Source: Qipengyuania qiaonensis (GTDB lineage: Bacteria > Pseudomonadota > Alphaproteobacteria > Sphingomonadales > Sphingomonadaceae). Taken from it: 64,000 nt of DNA. A program made the position numbers and the translations under genes. Where the stretch lies: positions 1 through 64,000 of the forward strand of contig NZ_JAIGNO010000006.1 in NCBI RefSeq assembly GCF_019711515.1, read 5' to 3'. The notes under the pieces were generated by a model. It did no database searches. It saw only the letters and a program-made list of their open reading frames with translations, and had not been told where the DNA came from. Positions 31,615 through 41,246 of this stretch are shown one piece after another. Each line of letters begins with the position of its first letter. Position 1 is the stretch's first letter.

Positions 31615-33413
31615 GCTTTTCTACTCCAAGGTACTTCGCGGCGTTGGGGGGGTGCGCCGCCATCATCGATCAATTCGGCATTCGGGAAAGCATCCAAAGC
31701 GGCCTTCACAAGCGGATGCGCACGGGTCGCGGCGGCTGCCGCTTCGCGCTCGGCCTCCTGTACTTCCACCAACGACGGAGAACCGGCGCCTCCGCCGATT
31801 TCCTCCACCGACCAACGTTTGCCCGTATGCCGGTGCAGCGCTTCTCTCAGAACGGGCGCTATGTCGTCCGAAAACTTGGCATCGCGACCATAGCGAAGCA
31901 TGCCATCGGACAGTTCGACCACCCGGACCTGAAGGCGCATGATACTCGCTTCCTGCATCAGGCCCGAATTATCGATCGCATCGACCATTTCCTGCCAGTC
32001 CAGAGAAGCTTGCGGCGCAGCGGCAGGTTCGGCAACTCCTTCTGCGGATCTCGGTGCGAGTGCGGGGCCAGCTTCGGCCAGTGCCTCGATCCTCTTCGCC
32101 AGCTTGCCCGGATCCGGCAACTGCCCGGCATGGAGCGTGCGCAGCAATGCCATGCGGAGCGCGACCAGTGGATCGGGTGCGAGGCGGACCTCTTCGTGGG
32201 CCTTCAGGAATAGCTGCCAGAGACGGTGAAGCTGGCCTGCTGGAAGCCGCCCCGACCACTCGGCCAATTGCTCGCGTTCGTCTGCGCTCGCCCCCTCGGG
32301 CTCGCCGCTGGACACTTGCGCGACCGTGATGCGGTGCGCGAGGTCCATCTGCGCCCGCATCAATGCCAGAGGCTCGACTCCAAGAGCATATTGTTCGTCG
32401 ATCGCCTCGAGCAGTGCCTTACCCTCGCCCTCCAGGATGTGGCCGAACAGCCTGCGCTGCGCGCCCTTGTCGGCGAGACCGAGCATGTCGCGAACGCGCG
32501 CGGCAGTGACCTTGCCCTCGGTATCGAGATCGGCATGCGCGATTGCCTGATCGAGAATCGAGAGACCATCGCGAACCGACCCTTCGGCAGCGTTGGCGAC
32601 GATGTGAAGCGCCTCGGGATCGGCCTCGACGCCTTCCTTGCGGCAGATCTCGGCAAAGTGGCTTTCGAGCATTTCGACCGGGATGCGCCGGAGATCGAAC
32701 CGCTGGGTGCGGCTGAGCACGGTGACCGGGAGCTTCTCTACCTCGGTGGTCGCGAAGAGGAATTTCACATGCGCCGGCGGTTCCTCAAGTGTCTTCAGCA
32801 AGGCATTGAAAGCATTGCGGGAGAGCATGTGGACTTCGTCGATGATGTAGATCTTGTAGCGCGCCGATACGGCGACGTAGCGCACCGCTTCGATGATCTC
32901 GCGCACGTCGTCGACACCGGTATGCGATGCCGCGTCCATTTCGATCACGTCGATATGGCGGCCTTCCGCGATGGCGCGGCAAGGCTCGCACACGCCGCAG
33001 GGGCTTATCGTCGGGCCGCCATTTCCGTCTGGCCCAATGCAGTTCAGGGCCTTGGCGATAAGCCGCGCGGTGGAGGTCTTCCCGACCCCGCGCACCCCCG
33101 TCATCAGAAAGGCGTGAGCCAGCCGGTCGCGGGCAATGGCGTTGGCCAAAGTGCGCACCATCGCTTCTTGTCCGATGAGTTCGGCAAAGGTCTGCGGGCG
33201 ATATTTCCGCGCCAGCACGCGATAGGGCTGAGCCGGGTCCGAAGGTGCAGAAACGTGCGGATCGAGCGTATGATCGGCCGCCGAACGGGGCTGGTCGGCA
33301 CCGAACATCGATTCCTGTCCGGCATCCTCGAGTTCCGCCGCGCTCGGTGCGTCAGCCTCGTCGGCCGCGCTCTCCCACGGGAGGCCGTCTGGATTGTCCG
33401 GTGAATCACCCAT
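31611..33413 (-). CDS. dnaX: DNA polymerase III subunit gamma/tau
   Basis: A 600-residue clamp-loader subunit. A non-conserved acidic N-terminal extension (about 1-60) precedes the AAA+ core: YRVLARKYRPQTFAELIGQE, Walker A GVRGVGKTSTAR, a four-Cys zinc module (C-I-G-P and C-G-V-C-E-P-C) and Walker B Y-I-I-D-E-V-H-M-L. Domain III follows, then a tau-like C-terminal part (about 440-600). It loads the sliding clamp and couples polymerases at the fork. It forms an operon with ybaB, downstream of the SRP RNA. Confidence 0.96.
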   Translation of the reverse strand: MGDSPDNPDGLPWESAADEADAPSAAELEDAGQESMFGADQPRSAADHTLDPHVSAPSDPAQPYRVLARKYRPQTFAELIGQEAMVRTLANAIARDRLAHAFLMTGVRGVGKTSTARLIAKALNCIGPDGNGGPTISPCGVCEPCRAIAEGRHIDVIEMDAASHTGVDDVREIIEAVRYVAVSARYKIYIIDEVHMLSRNAFNALLKTLEEPPAHVKFLFATTEVEKLPVTVLSRTQRFDLRRIPVEMLESHFAEICRKEGVEADPEALHIVANAAEGSVRDGLSILDQAIAHADLDTEGKVTAARVRDMLGLADKGAQRRLFGHILEGEGKALLEAIDEQYALGVEPLALMRAQMDLAHRITVAQVSSGEPEGASADEREQLAEWSGRLPAGQLHRLWQLFLKAHEEVRLAPDPLVALRMALLRTLHAGQLPDPGKLAKRIEALAEAGPALAPRSAEGVAEPAAAPQASLDWQEMVDAIDNSGLMQEASIMRLQVRVVELSDGMLRYGRDAKFSDDIAPVLREALHRHTGKRWSVEEIGGGAGSPSLVEVQEAEREAAAAATRAHPLVKAALDAFPNAELIDDGGAPPQRREVPWSRKA

Positions 33414-33480
33414 ACAGGTTTAGGTAGGCGCTGAAGGCGCGAATGTCATGCTGCCATGAGCACGAATTGTGGGTGAAAGA

Positions 33481-33567
33481 GGAGCCGACCGACCCGCCGC
33501 AATCCACCTGGGCTGCTTCCTTCCGGACCTGACCCGGTGAGCGAACGCAAACGTCCGACCGACTCCC
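33481..33567 (-). ncRNA. ffs: Signal recognition particle RNA, small bacterial type
   Basis: On the minus strand the molecule starts GGGAGTCGGTCGG and ends CGGTCGGCTCC, which pair along most of their length. The conserved SRP tip sequence GGTCAGGTCCGGAAGGAAGC lies in the middle. The gene is located just upstream of dnaX, a common arrangement. Ends are estimated within a few bases. Confidence 0.93.
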
Positions 33568-33603
33568 GGCGCGCCATATGGCGCCGGGTAGTCAAAAAAT
33601 CAA

Positions 33604-33882
33604 TTACCGAAAATTGTCGGCGTAAGCCTGCAGCTTGAGACCTTTAGGCGGCGTTGCGTAGACGCGCGCGGCAATGCCGTATTTCTCGGCATAGGCTCTG
33701 GCCTCATCCTTCGTGGGAAAATTCAACTGAACCTGCGCCTGAGTGTCGCTGCTGCCGGTCCAGCCCATCAGCGGATCGGCGCGGCGTGCTTCGGACTGCT
33801 CGAATTCGAGCACCCATTCATCGGTGCGGGCCTTGCCCGACTGCATCGCGTTTTTCGGTCGCTGGTAGATTCTCGCGGTCAT
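33604..33882 (-). CDS. NADH dehydrogenase accessory subunit, NDUFS4-like
   Basis: A 92-residue protein of the ETC complex I subunit conserved-region family. It shows ARIYQRPKNAMQSG, then W-V-L-E-F-E, D-P-L-M-G-W-T-G-S-S-D-T and F-P-T-K-D-E-A-R-A-Y-A-E. In alphaproteobacteria this is an accessory subunit of complex I, related to the 18-kDa (AQDQ) mitochondrial subunit, on the cytoplasmic peripheral arm. The gene stands apart from any nuo operon, which is usual. It lies 15 bp downstream of hrpB on the same strand. Confidence 0.92.
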   Translation of the reverse strand: MTARIYQRPKNAMQSGKARTDEWVLEFEQSEARRADPLMGWTGSSDTQAQVQLNFPTKDEARAYAEKYGIAARVYATPPKGLKLQAYADNFR

Positions 33883-33897
33883 GAACAGCCCTGTAAT

Positions 33898-36333
33898 TCA
33901 ACCTTCCGAGCGTGAAAAGGCGTTCTTCGTCTTCAAACTCGGCTTTTCCGCCCAAGGTTCCTCAGGCCAGCGGTGTTTGGGATAGCGACCCTTCATGTCC
34001 TTGCGCACATCGGTCCAGCTACCGCGCCAAAAGCCGGGTAGGTCGCGGGTCGACTGGATCGGCCGTCCGGCAGGGCTGGTGAGCTTGAGCAAGAGCGGTG
34101 TGTCGCCCACCACGGGATGGCGCTCGAGCCCGAACAGCGCCTGCACGCGCACCTCGACGCTCGGCGTATCGTCGCCGGTGTAGTCTATTCGGTGCGTAGT
34201 TCCGGCGGGCGAGGTGAATTCGCGCGGCGCCAGCCGGTCGAGCCGCTGGCGGCTGTCCCAGTCGAGCTGGCCCAGCAAGGCATCGACAAGCTTGCCCTTG
34301 GGTAGGTTCAGATCGCGCCGCCCCTGCAGTAGAGGCGCGAGCCAGAGATCGGCCGTTTGGGCCAGCCCGACGCTCGCCAGCCCTTCGACACCGGCATAGC
34401 TTGCGCGCGCAAGCAATTCTGCCGGAAGGAGTTCTGCCGGGTTTTCCAGTGCTTTATCCACAAGCATGTCCACAATCGCCTGGGCATCGGGCGTCGGATC
34501 CGGTCCCCGCGCCAGAGTGATGGCACCCAGCCTGCGTTCGAGCAGCGCCTCCACCCGATCGCCCGTCCACCGCAACACCTGTCGGCGTTCTATTCGATCC
34601 GGCAGCCAGCGCTCGAGATCGGCTTCCTCGAGAGCAATGGCAGCAGTAATTCGCGCCCCTTTTGCCTGTCCCTGCGCATCGCCGACGACGAGAAATTGCG
34701 CGCGGGCCAGTGGCGATGCGGTATCGAGTACGAACCCCCTGCCTCCGGCGGCGATCCAGTTTTCCCCACTGGCATCGCGGCGTTTGGCGATAAACTCGGG
34801 ACGTCCTGCGGCGAGGAGAATACCAAGAGGTGGTTCGTCCCCGTTTTGCGCGGCCTGGGCCCCGATAAGCCCCCGCGCCGATCTCGCCCATCTGCCAGCC
34901 AGTTTGCGGCTCGCCTCGGCCCGCGCGCTGCGGTCGGCTTTCCAGCGCGACAGGCGCGCTTCGAGATCTTCCCCACGCCCACCAAGCCCGCGCTCCTGGA
35001 GCAGCAGCGCAATCTGTGCCGCCTGCGCCTCTGCCCCGTGCCCGGCCCCGAACAGGATGGTTGCCGCGCCCCGCGGGTCGAGCGGGAGCCCGGCCAATTG
35101 CTCACCGCGCGCAGTGATGCGCCCCTCGCTATCGAGCGCGCCCAGCGCCTCCAGCGTGGAGCGTGCGGCGGAAACCGATGCGACAGGCGGCGGATCGAGC
35201 CATTGGAGGCTAGCGGGATCGACCGTACCCCATTGCGCAAGGCCCAGCACCAGGGGCGCGAGGTCGGCGGTGACCATTTCGGGCGGATCGTAAGGCTGCC
35301 GCCCGCCGTGCCCGCCCTCTTCCCACAGGCGATAGGCAACACCCGGGCCCTGACGCGCGGCACGCCCGGCACGCTGCGCCGCGGCGGCCTGGCTGGCGCG
35401 ATGGGTCACGAGATGCGTGGTGCCCGCCGCGCGGTCGAATTCGGCACGCCGCGAGAGTCCGGCATCGACCACCACCGTTACACCGTCGAGGGTCAGCGAT
35501 GTTTCGGCAATGGCAGTCGCCAGTACGATCCGCCGGTGGCCCGCGGGATCGCGCCGGATCGCAGCCCGCTGGCCCGCCGGATCGACCTGTCCATGTAGCG
35601 GAAGCGTGAGGGCGGAAGGCAGGCGCGTTTCCAACCGCTCTCGCACGCGTTCGATCTCGCGCACACCGGGCAAGAAGGCAAGAATGTCGCCATCTTCCTC
35701 TCGCCAAGCGGTGGCGACGGCCTGCGCCACGGCATCTTCCACCGGCAATTGCGGCGACGAGCCGAGCCATTCGATCCGCAGGGGATACGCCCCGCCCTCG
35801 CTTTCGACGATGGCCGTGTCTTGGCCCAGCAGCTGGGCGAAACGCGCCCCGTCGATGGTCGCCGACATGACCAGCACACGCAGATCCTCGCGCAGCACTC
35901 CGCGGCTTTCCAGCGCAAGAGCCAGGCCGAGGTCACTGTCGAGATGCCGTTCATGCGCCTCGTCGAACAGCACTGCGGAAATGCCTGTAAGCTCCGGATC
36001 GGCGAGGATCGTATTGACGAAGATCGCCTCGGTCACCACCAGCACCTGTGTTCGAGACGACCGCTTGCTGTCGAGGCGGGTGAGATAGCCGATAGTTTCG
36101 CCGGGTTTTTCGCCCAGCATTTCTGCCATCCTTTCGGCCGCTGCGCGCGCGGCAACCCTTCGCGGCGAGGTCAGGATGATCGTGCCGGTGCACCATTCTT
36201 CGCCGATCAGCGCCGGGGCAACTGCCGTTGTCTTACCTGCTCCCGGAGGCGCGACGAGCACTGCACCGGTCTGCTTGCGCAAAGCCGCGAGCAGATCGGG
36301 CAGAACGGAATAGATCGGTAGATCGTAACTCAC
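33898..36333 (-). CDS. hrpB: ATP-dependent helicase HrpB
   Basis: An 811-residue DEAH-type helicase of the HrpB family, normal length. Walker A APPGAGKTT (about 29), DEAH in LFDEAHERH and the late motif QRAGRAARQGPG are visible. The family-specific C-terminal region includes D-L-P-G-F-W-R-G-S-W and ends near R-Y-P-K-H-R-W-P-E-E-P-W. GTG start at 36333. The precise cellular role in bacteria is not settled; RNA metabolism is likely. Confidence 0.95.
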   Translation of the reverse strand: MSYDLPIYSVLPDLLAALRKQTGAVLVAPPGAGKTTAVAPALIGEEWCTGTIILTSPRRVAARAAAERMAEMLGEKPGETIGYLTRLDSKRSSRTQVLVVTEAIFVNTILADPELTGISAVLFDEAHERHLDSDLGLALALESRGVLREDLRVLVMSATIDGARFAQLLGQDTAIVESEGGAYPLRIEWLGSSPQLPVEDAVAQAVATAWREEDGDILAFLPGVREIERVRERLETRLPSALTLPLHGQVDPAGQRAAIRRDPAGHRRIVLATAIAETSLTLDGVTVVVDAGLSRRAEFDRAAGTTHLVTHRASQAAAAQRAGRAARQGPGVAYRLWEEGGHGGRQPYDPPEMVTADLAPLVLGLAQWGTVDPASLQWLDPPPVASVSAARSTLEALGALDSEGRITARGEQLAGLPLDPRGAATILFGAGHGAEAQAAQIALLLQERGLGGRGEDLEARLSRWKADRSARAEASRKLAGRWARSARGLIGAQAAQNGDEPPLGILLAAGRPEFIAKRRDASGENWIAAGGRGFVLDTASPLARAQFLVVGDAQGQAKGARITAAIALEEADLERWLPDRIERRQVLRWTGDRVEALLERRLGAITLARGPDPTPDAQAIVDMLVDKALENPAELLPAELLARASYAGVEGLASVGLAQTADLWLAPLLQGRRDLNLPKGKLVDALLGQLDWDSRQRLDRLAPREFTSPAGTTHRIDYTGDDTPSVEVRVQALFGLERHPVVGDTPLLLKLTSPAGRPIQSTRDLPGFWRGSWTDVRKDMKGRYPKHRWPEEPWAEKPSLKTKNAFSRSEG

Positions 36334-36438
36334 GAGGGCGCCCTATCACGTCGTCATCCCTGTGAAAGCTCGGATCGGTGTCAAATGAACCGTCAAGCCG
36401 CTGGCGATCCCAGCTCTCGCGCGGATGATGTGATCTAT

Positions 36439-37455
36439 TCAATACCCCCGCGCTACCGCGAAAAGCGCAGCCTGAGTCATTGCCCGACGTGCCCTGCCAT
36501 CTGGAAATATCGACAGCGCATCAATCGCCCTCTGGGCGAAATGCCGCGCGCGGGCCTTGGTGTCGGCAACCGCATTGTGGCGGTCGATCAGCGCGATTGC
36601 GTGTTCCAGATCGTCGTCGCTCGTGCGGAAACCGCCAATCGCCGCCTTCCAGAATTCGCGCTCTTCCTCGCTCCCACGGGCAAAGGCCAGAATGACGGGC
36701 AAGGTCATCTTGCCTTCGCGGAAATCGTCGCCCCGATCCTTCCCCATAGCGGCCGCGTTGGAATCGTAGTCGAGCGCGTCGTCGACGAGCTGGAAGGCAA
36801 CCCCGAGGTTGCGTCCATATTCGTCGAGCGCCTGTTCCTGCTCATCGTCACATTCGGCGACCACGGCGGCGATCCGGCTTGCGGCAGCAAACAGCGCCGC
36901 GGTCTTGGCGCGGATGATCTGGAGATAGCGCTGTTCGCTGGTGTCGATCTTGCGCTGCGCGGTCAGCTGGTCGACCTCGCCTTCGGCAATGATCGCGCTG
37001 GCGCCGGAAAGGATCTTGAGGACCTTGAGGCTGCCATCCTCGGTCATCAATTCGAACGACCGGCTGAACAGGAAATCGCCGACGAGCACGGTCGCCGGAT
37101 TGCCATAGATGATATTGGCGGCCGCCTTCCCGCGCCGCAGATCGCTGCCATCGACGACATCGTCATGCAGCAAGGTGGCAGTGTGAATGAACTCCACCGC
37201 AGCGGCGAGCTTATAGTGGCGCGTCCCGCTGTAACCGACCAGTTCCGCACCCGCGAGCGTGAGCATCGGGCGCAGCCGCTTGCCGCCGCCCGAAATCAGG
37301 TGACCCGCCAAGGCCGGGATCAGCGGCACTTCGCTCTGCATCCGTTCGAGGATGACCTGGTTGACCTGATTCATGCCATTGGCGGTCAGCGCCAGCATGG
37401 GTTCGATCGAGCCTTCCGGCTCCTTGCGCTTCAGGGGGATTACGTCGGCAGACAT
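36439..37455 (-). CDS. ispB: Polyprenyl (octaprenyl-type) diphosphate synthase
   Basis: A 338-residue trans-prenyltransferase. The first Asp-rich motif is LLHDDVVDGSDLRRG and the second FQLVDDALDYD; the substrate motif G-G-K-R-L-R-P is near residue 60. It extends farnesyl diphosphate with IPP to the long side chain of ubiquinone (commonly C50 in this order, so the chain length behind the gene name is not certain). It is divergent from the chorismate mutase gene with a 65-bp gap. Confidence 0.92.
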   Translation of the reverse strand: MSADVIPLKRKEPEGSIEPMLALTANGMNQVNQVILERMQSEVPLIPALAGHLISGGGKRLRPMLTLAGAELVGYSGTRHYKLAAAVEFIHTATLLHDDVVDGSDLRRGKAAANIIYGNPATVLVGDFLFSRSFELMTEDGSLKVLKILSGASAIIAEGEVDQLTAQRKIDTSEQRYLQIIRAKTAALFAAASRIAAVVAECDDEQEQALDEYGRNLGVAFQLVDDALDYDSNAAAMGKDRGDDFREGKMTLPVILAFARGSEEEREFWKAAIGGFRTSDDDLEHAIALIDRHNAVADTKARARHFAQRAIDALSIFPDGRARRAMTQAALFAVARGY

Positions 37456-37520
37456 TTCGGCTTGGCCATGGTCTGCCCAAGCTTTCTTGGCAAGACGGGA
37501 ATTATCGTTAGCCTGATCGC

Positions 37521-37817
37521 ATGACCAGCTCGACCAAGCCCGACCGCGTCCTTGCGGGTTTTCGCAAGAGCATCGACAATATCGATGCCGCTCTGATCCA
37601 CATGCTGGCCGAGCGTTTCCGGATCACTCAGGCGGTGGGGGAATACAAAGCCAAGGTCACACTGCCCCCGGCCGACCCCGCGCGCGAGCAGGAACAGATC
37701 GCGCGGCTGCGCAGGCTGGCGGAAGAAAGCGAACTCGATCCGGAGTTCAGCGAGAAATTCCTGCGCTTCATCATCGACGAGGTGATCCGCCACCACGAAC
37801 AGGCGGCCTCGCGCTGA
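37521..37817 (+). CDS. Monofunctional chorismate mutase, AroQ type
   Basis: A 98-residue all-helical chorismate mutase. It shows F-R-K-S-I-D-N-I-D-A-A-L-I-H-M-L-A-E-R, V-G-E-Y-K-A-K and the closing helix with E-K-F-L-R-F-I-I-D-E-V. Active-site Arg and Lys positions are kept. It turns chorismate into prephenate for Phe and Tyr synthesis in the cytoplasm. It ends 6 bp before the convergent histidine kinase stop. Confidence 0.92.
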   Translation: MTSSTKPDRVLAGFRKSIDNIDAALIHMLAERFRITQAVGEYKAKVTLPPADPAREQEQIARLRRLAEESELDPEFSEKFLRFIIDEVIRHHEQAASR

Positions 37818-37823
37818 TCGGCG

Positions 37824-39302
37824 TCAGATCGAACTTCGGGGCAGCGTAAGCTCGACGAGAAGCCCCCCCAGATCCTCGCTTTCGCCCAATTCGACCGTAC
37901 CGCCATAGATTTCCGCCACATCGCGGACGATAGCGAGGCCCAGTCCGGTCCCAGGCTTGCCGGTATCGAGACGTGCCCCGCGGTCGAATATGCGCGTGCG
38001 TTCGGCCTCTGGAATGCCCATGCCGTCATCCTCGATCCAGATAACGCATTTGTCCGAAGTCCGTTCTGCATCAATGGTCACGAACACGCTTCCGCCGCCA
38101 TATTTGGCAGCGTTCTCGATCAGATTGCCGAGAATTTCGTCGAGATCCTGACGTTCGATCGAAACAGCGGCGCTGCGGTTGCCATCGAGATCGAAACGCG
38201 TTTCGTCGTAGATGCGCGTGACCGCCCGCAACACGCTTTCTGCGCTGGGCCAGACCTCGGCCCTGGAATGGCCACTGGCCCGGCGACCTACCGCGCGGGC
38301 CCGCGCAAGATGATGTTCGACGTGGCGCTGCATCGTTTTTGTTTCCCGGCAGACCAGATCGGACAGCTTGGGGTCATGCGCAGTCGCGGCGTTGGTCAGA
38401 ACCGTGAGCGGCGTCTTCAGCGCATGCGCGAGGTTGCCGGCATGCATCCGCGCCTCCTCCGCCTGTTGTTCGGTATGCGCCAGCAGCGCATTTATTTCCT
38501 CGACCAGTGGTTCGACCTCGAGCGGCAAAGGTTCCTTGATCCGGTTGGCCCCTTCGTTCCGCATGACCTGTATGGCGTTTCGCACGCGGCGCAGAGGCGA
38601 AAGGCCATACCAGCTTTGCAGCACTGCAAGGGTCATTAACCCCAGCCCCAGCGCAGCGAAACTCCAGATAAGAATCGAGCGGATGCGGCTGATCTGATAG
38701 TCAAGTTCTCCACGCGCCGAGGCCACGGCGAACGTCCATCTGGTGTCGCTGTCGGGCAGAATGACGGTCCGCTCGACAATGCGCAGGGGCTCGTTTGCGA
38801 ACTGATCGGAATCGTAGAAATGCGGATCCGTATCGACATGATCGCCCTGCAGCGCGAGACTGCGGTCCCACAGGCTGCGACTTGGGAAAGGCTGATGCCC
38901 CTCTCCGGAAACCTGCCAGTAGACGCCGCTATTGGGTTCGAGAAAACGCTGGTCGCCTAGCGAACGATACAATTGCACATCGCCGAAACTGTCTATCTCG
39001 GCAGAAGAGATCAGTGCCGTCTGCACGTATTCGAGTTGTTCGTCGAAATTGTCCTCGACCAGCCGCACCAGCGTTCGGTCGAGCGCGAAACCGCCGCCGA
39101 GCAGCAGTATGCCTATCCACAAGGCGGCGATCACCATCATCCGCCGCGCAAGACTGCGTCTCTCCGGCGGCTTCGCCACCGTTACCGGACCGTCGGCAGA
39201 CACAGCGATCGACCGGATGCCCCCGGCCGCCGCGGCGTCGCTGCCATCATCGTCAGGCGCGCGGCTGGTCGGCGGGGTCGTCGAGGCTGTAACCGAGTCC
39301 AC
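37824..39302 (-). CDS. Sensor histidine kinase, PhoQ/EnvZ-like architecture
   Basis: A 492-residue membrane kinase. After a variable N-terminal tail, membrane segment 1 lies near 55-77 (M-V-I-A-A-L-W-I-G-I-L-L-L-G-G-G), a periplasmic sensor of about 115 residues follows, and segment 2 lies near 200-222. The HisKA phospho-His is in NLAHALKTPLTVL, the N-box in LIENAAKYGGG and the G-box in GKPGTGLGLAIV. The GTG at 39302 gives a 50-bp overlap with the response regulator, so the true start may be further in. It pairs with that regulator. Confidence 0.92.
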   Translation of the reverse strand: MDSVTASTTPPTSRAPDDDGSDAAAAGGIRSIAVSADGPVTVAKPPERRSLARRMMVIAALWIGILLLGGGFALDRTLVRLVEDNFDEQLEYVQTALISSAEIDSFGDVQLYRSLGDQRFLEPNSGVYWQVSGEGHQPFPSRSLWDRSLALQGDHVDTDPHFYDSDQFANEPLRIVERTVILPDSDTRWTFAVASARGELDYQISRIRSILIWSFAALGLGLMTLAVLQSWYGLSPLRRVRNAIQVMRNEGANRIKEPLPLEVEPLVEEINALLAHTEQQAEEARMHAGNLAHALKTPLTVLTNAATAHDPKLSDLVCRETKTMQRHVEHHLARARAVGRRASGHSRAEVWPSAESVLRAVTRIYDETRFDLDGNRSAAVSIERQDLDEILGNLIENAAKYGGGSVFVTIDAERTSDKCVIWIEDDGMGIPEAERTRIFDRGARLDTGKPGTGLGLAIVRDVAEIYGGTVELGESEDLGGLLVELTLPRSSI

Positions 39303-39930
39303 GGATCGTCGTAATCACGTCAGCGCCCAGTTTCTTGCGAATGCGCGTGACAAAAACCTCGATCGTATTCGAATCGCGGTCGAAATCCTGATCGTAGATA
39401 TGCTCGATCAGTTCGGTGCGGCTGACCACCTTGCCCTTGTGGTGCATCAGGTAGCTCAGCAACTTGTATTCCTGCGCGGTCAGCTTGACGGGTTCGCCGT
39501 TCAGCGTGACGCGGCCCGACCGAGTGTCGAGGCGTACGTCCCCGGCGGTCAGTTCGCTGGACGTGTTGCCCGAAGCGCGACGAATGAGCGCGCGCAGGCG
39601 CGCGATCAGCTCTTCGGTCTGGAATGGCTTGGCGAGGTAATCGTCGGCGCCTGCATCGAGACCTGCCACCTTGTCGCTCCAACTGTCGCGCGCGGTCAGC
39701 ACCAGCACCGGGAACTTGCGTCCCTCCTTGCGCCACATCCCGAGCACGGTCAGGCCGTCGATCTCGGGCAGGCCGAGATCGAGGATGACCGCATCGTAAT
39801 CCTCGGTACTGCCGAGAAAGTGGCCGTCCTCGCCATCGGTGGAAAGGTCAACAGCATAACCGTTCTGCTCGAGCGTCGATTTGAGTTGCAGGCCGAGCGT
39901 AGGCTCGTCCTCGACGATCAGTATCCTCAT
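39253..39930 (-). CDS. OmpR/PhoB-family response regulator
   Basis: A 225-residue regulator. The receiver (1-120) has VEDEP, the phospho-Asp in ILDLGLPEIDG and Lys in YLAKPFQTEEL. The winged-helix DNA-binding domain (about 128-222) has L-T-A-Q-E-Y-K-L-L-S-Y-L and D-S-N-T-I-E-V-F-V-T-R-I-R-K-K-L-G. It is encoded just upstream of the membrane kinase, with overlapping ends. Nearby PepSY and SIMPL envelope proteins, read on the same strand, make an envelope signal plausible. Confidence 0.95.
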   Translation of the reverse strand: MRILIVEDEPTLGLQLKSTLEQNGYAVDLSTDGEDGHFLGSTEDYDAVILDLGLPEIDGLTVLGMWRKEGRKFPVLVLTARDSWSDKVAGLDAGADDYLAKPFQTEELIARLRALIRRASGNTSSELTAGDVRLDTRSGRVTLNGEPVKLTAQEYKLLSYLMHHKGKVVSRTELIEHIYDQDFDRDSNTIEVFVTRIRKKLGADVITTIRGLGYSLDDPADQPRA

Positions 39931-40026
39931 AGATGTCCGTCCTCGGATAGTTCGCTAAGCGTTTCGTTCATGTAGATGAACGCGTCAACCTGAACGGAGT
40001 TTCCCTCACCACGCTATGCCCGACGA

Positions 40027-40332
40027 TCAGCGGCTGCGCCGCAATACCTTGCCGGTGCGCGCATCGACATCGACATACATCACGCGGCCATCTTCGATGA
40101 ACTTGAGACGATAAGCCATGGCTGTCGGGTCGTAGGCCGGGCCGAGATATTCGGCGCCCTTCATCGTCGGCAATATCCGCGCTTCGATATCGCGCAGACG
40201 AAGAATGTTGCCGGCATTCATCTCGCGCCGCGCTTCGCCCTGTTCGGACCGGCGCTGCGCGAAGGCGGGCTCGGACAGTACCGGACCGACAACGAGCCCG
40301 AAGGCCAGCAAGAATGCAACAGCATGCTTCAT
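40027..40332 (-). CDS. Periplasmic PepSY-like protein
   Basis: A 101-residue protein with a signal peptide (MKHAVAFLLAFGLVVGPVLS, cleavage near A-F-A-Q). The mature part has the PepSY-like pattern with Y-R-L-K-F-I-E-D-G-R-V-M-Y-V-D-V-D-A-R-T-G-K-V-L. PepSY domains often sit beside two-component systems and are thought to modulate periplasmic proteases or sensors. It lies 96 bp upstream of the response regulator gene. Confidence 0.85.
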   Translation of the reverse strand: MKHAVAFLLAFGLVVGPVLSEPAFAQRRSEQGEARREMNAGNILRLRDIEARILPTMKGAEYLGPAYDPTAMAYRLKFIEDGRVMYVDVDARTGKVLRRSR

Positions 40333-40400
40333 GATGCTGACTTGCCTAGCCCCCAGGCATTGAACAAGATGTGAATACCGCCCAGTGCGCCGGTTCAGCC

Positions 40401-41120
40401 CTATCGCGTCATCTCGAATTTGACCGTCAACGACACCATGGTGCCGACAAGTCCGGGTTCGACCGGCGTCGGGGCAGCGGCGGCGTCCATGGTCTGCCGA
40501 GCCTTCGACTCCAGAAAGGGGGCTGGTTGGCCGGGCATGATTGACTCGTTGACTTCAAGTAGACGGACTCCGGAAAAACCGGACCAGCGCGCATACTCTT
40601 CGGCCTGGGTCCGCGCTTTGTCGAAAGCGGCCCTACGGGCTTGCGCCCTAGCCGAGGTGTCATCGTCGAGGGAGAAGCTGGGGCCGCCGATATCGGTCGC
40701 TCCGGCCGCAACGAGGGCGTCTAGCACCTCACCCGCCCGCGGCACTTGCCGTAGCGTCACATTCACCCGGTTCGAAGCCTGGTATCCGCGAAAGACCTGA
40801 CGACGCGTGGCCTGATCGTAATCGTACTGCGCGCCCAGATTAATCCCGCTCGTCTGGATATCGTCGCCATCGATACCGAGCGCCGTTATGCGATCGATCA
40901 CGGCAGTCATTTCCTGCGCATTCAGGCGCATGGCTTCGACCGCAGTGCCAGCCTGACTGGTCACACCAGCGTTGATGTTGACGGTATCGGGCTTGGCATC
41001 GACGGTTTCGCTCACGGAAAGTTCGACGACCGGGCCCTGCGACTGGATCTGAACCTCTGCGGCATGCGAATTCGAGGCAATTGTAGCGGCTGCCAGGGCG
41101 GGAATCGCGAAACGGATCAT
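40401..41120 (-). CDS. SIMPL-domain (DUF541) periplasmic protein
   Basis: A 239-residue exported protein; signal peptide about 1-20 (M-I-R-F-A-I-P-A-L-A-A-A-T-I-A-S-N-S-H-A). The SIMPL fold shows V-E-L-S-V-S-E-T-V-D-A-K-P-D-T-V, then G-Y-Q-A-S-N-R-V-N-V-T-L-R and A-R-R-A-A-F-D-K-A-R-T-Q-A-E-E-Y-A. E. coli YggE, a homologue, affects oxidative stress; other members form oligomeric rings. Its exact role is unknown here. Confidence 0.9.
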   Translation of the reverse strand: MIRFAIPALAAATIASNSHAAEVQIQSQGPVVELSVSETVDAKPDTVNINAGVTSQAGTAVEAMRLNAQEMTAVIDRITALGIDGDDIQTSGINLGAQYDYDQATRRQVFRGYQASNRVNVTLRQVPRAGEVLDALVAAGATDIGGPSFSLDDDTSARAQARRAAFDKARTQAEEYARWSGFSGVRLLEVNESIMPGQPAPFLESKARQTMDAAAAPTPVEPGLVGTMVSLTVKFEMTR

Positions 41121-41246
41121 GGGTTACTCCTCATACGTCGCGCGCACTATCTGCAGTGCGGCTTTGCGGCTTGCTGAACGATCGTCTGCCCACTTTTCTT
41201 GGTCGGCACAACGCGCTAGCCCTGACTGTTGCACAAGGGGGAAGAC

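Noticed and set aside
33567..33590. Near-palindromic GC-rich hairpin between the complex I subunit gene and the SRP RNA as a terminator
   Set aside because: On the minus strand the T-run comes before the stem, not after it, and on the plus strand only A residues follow.
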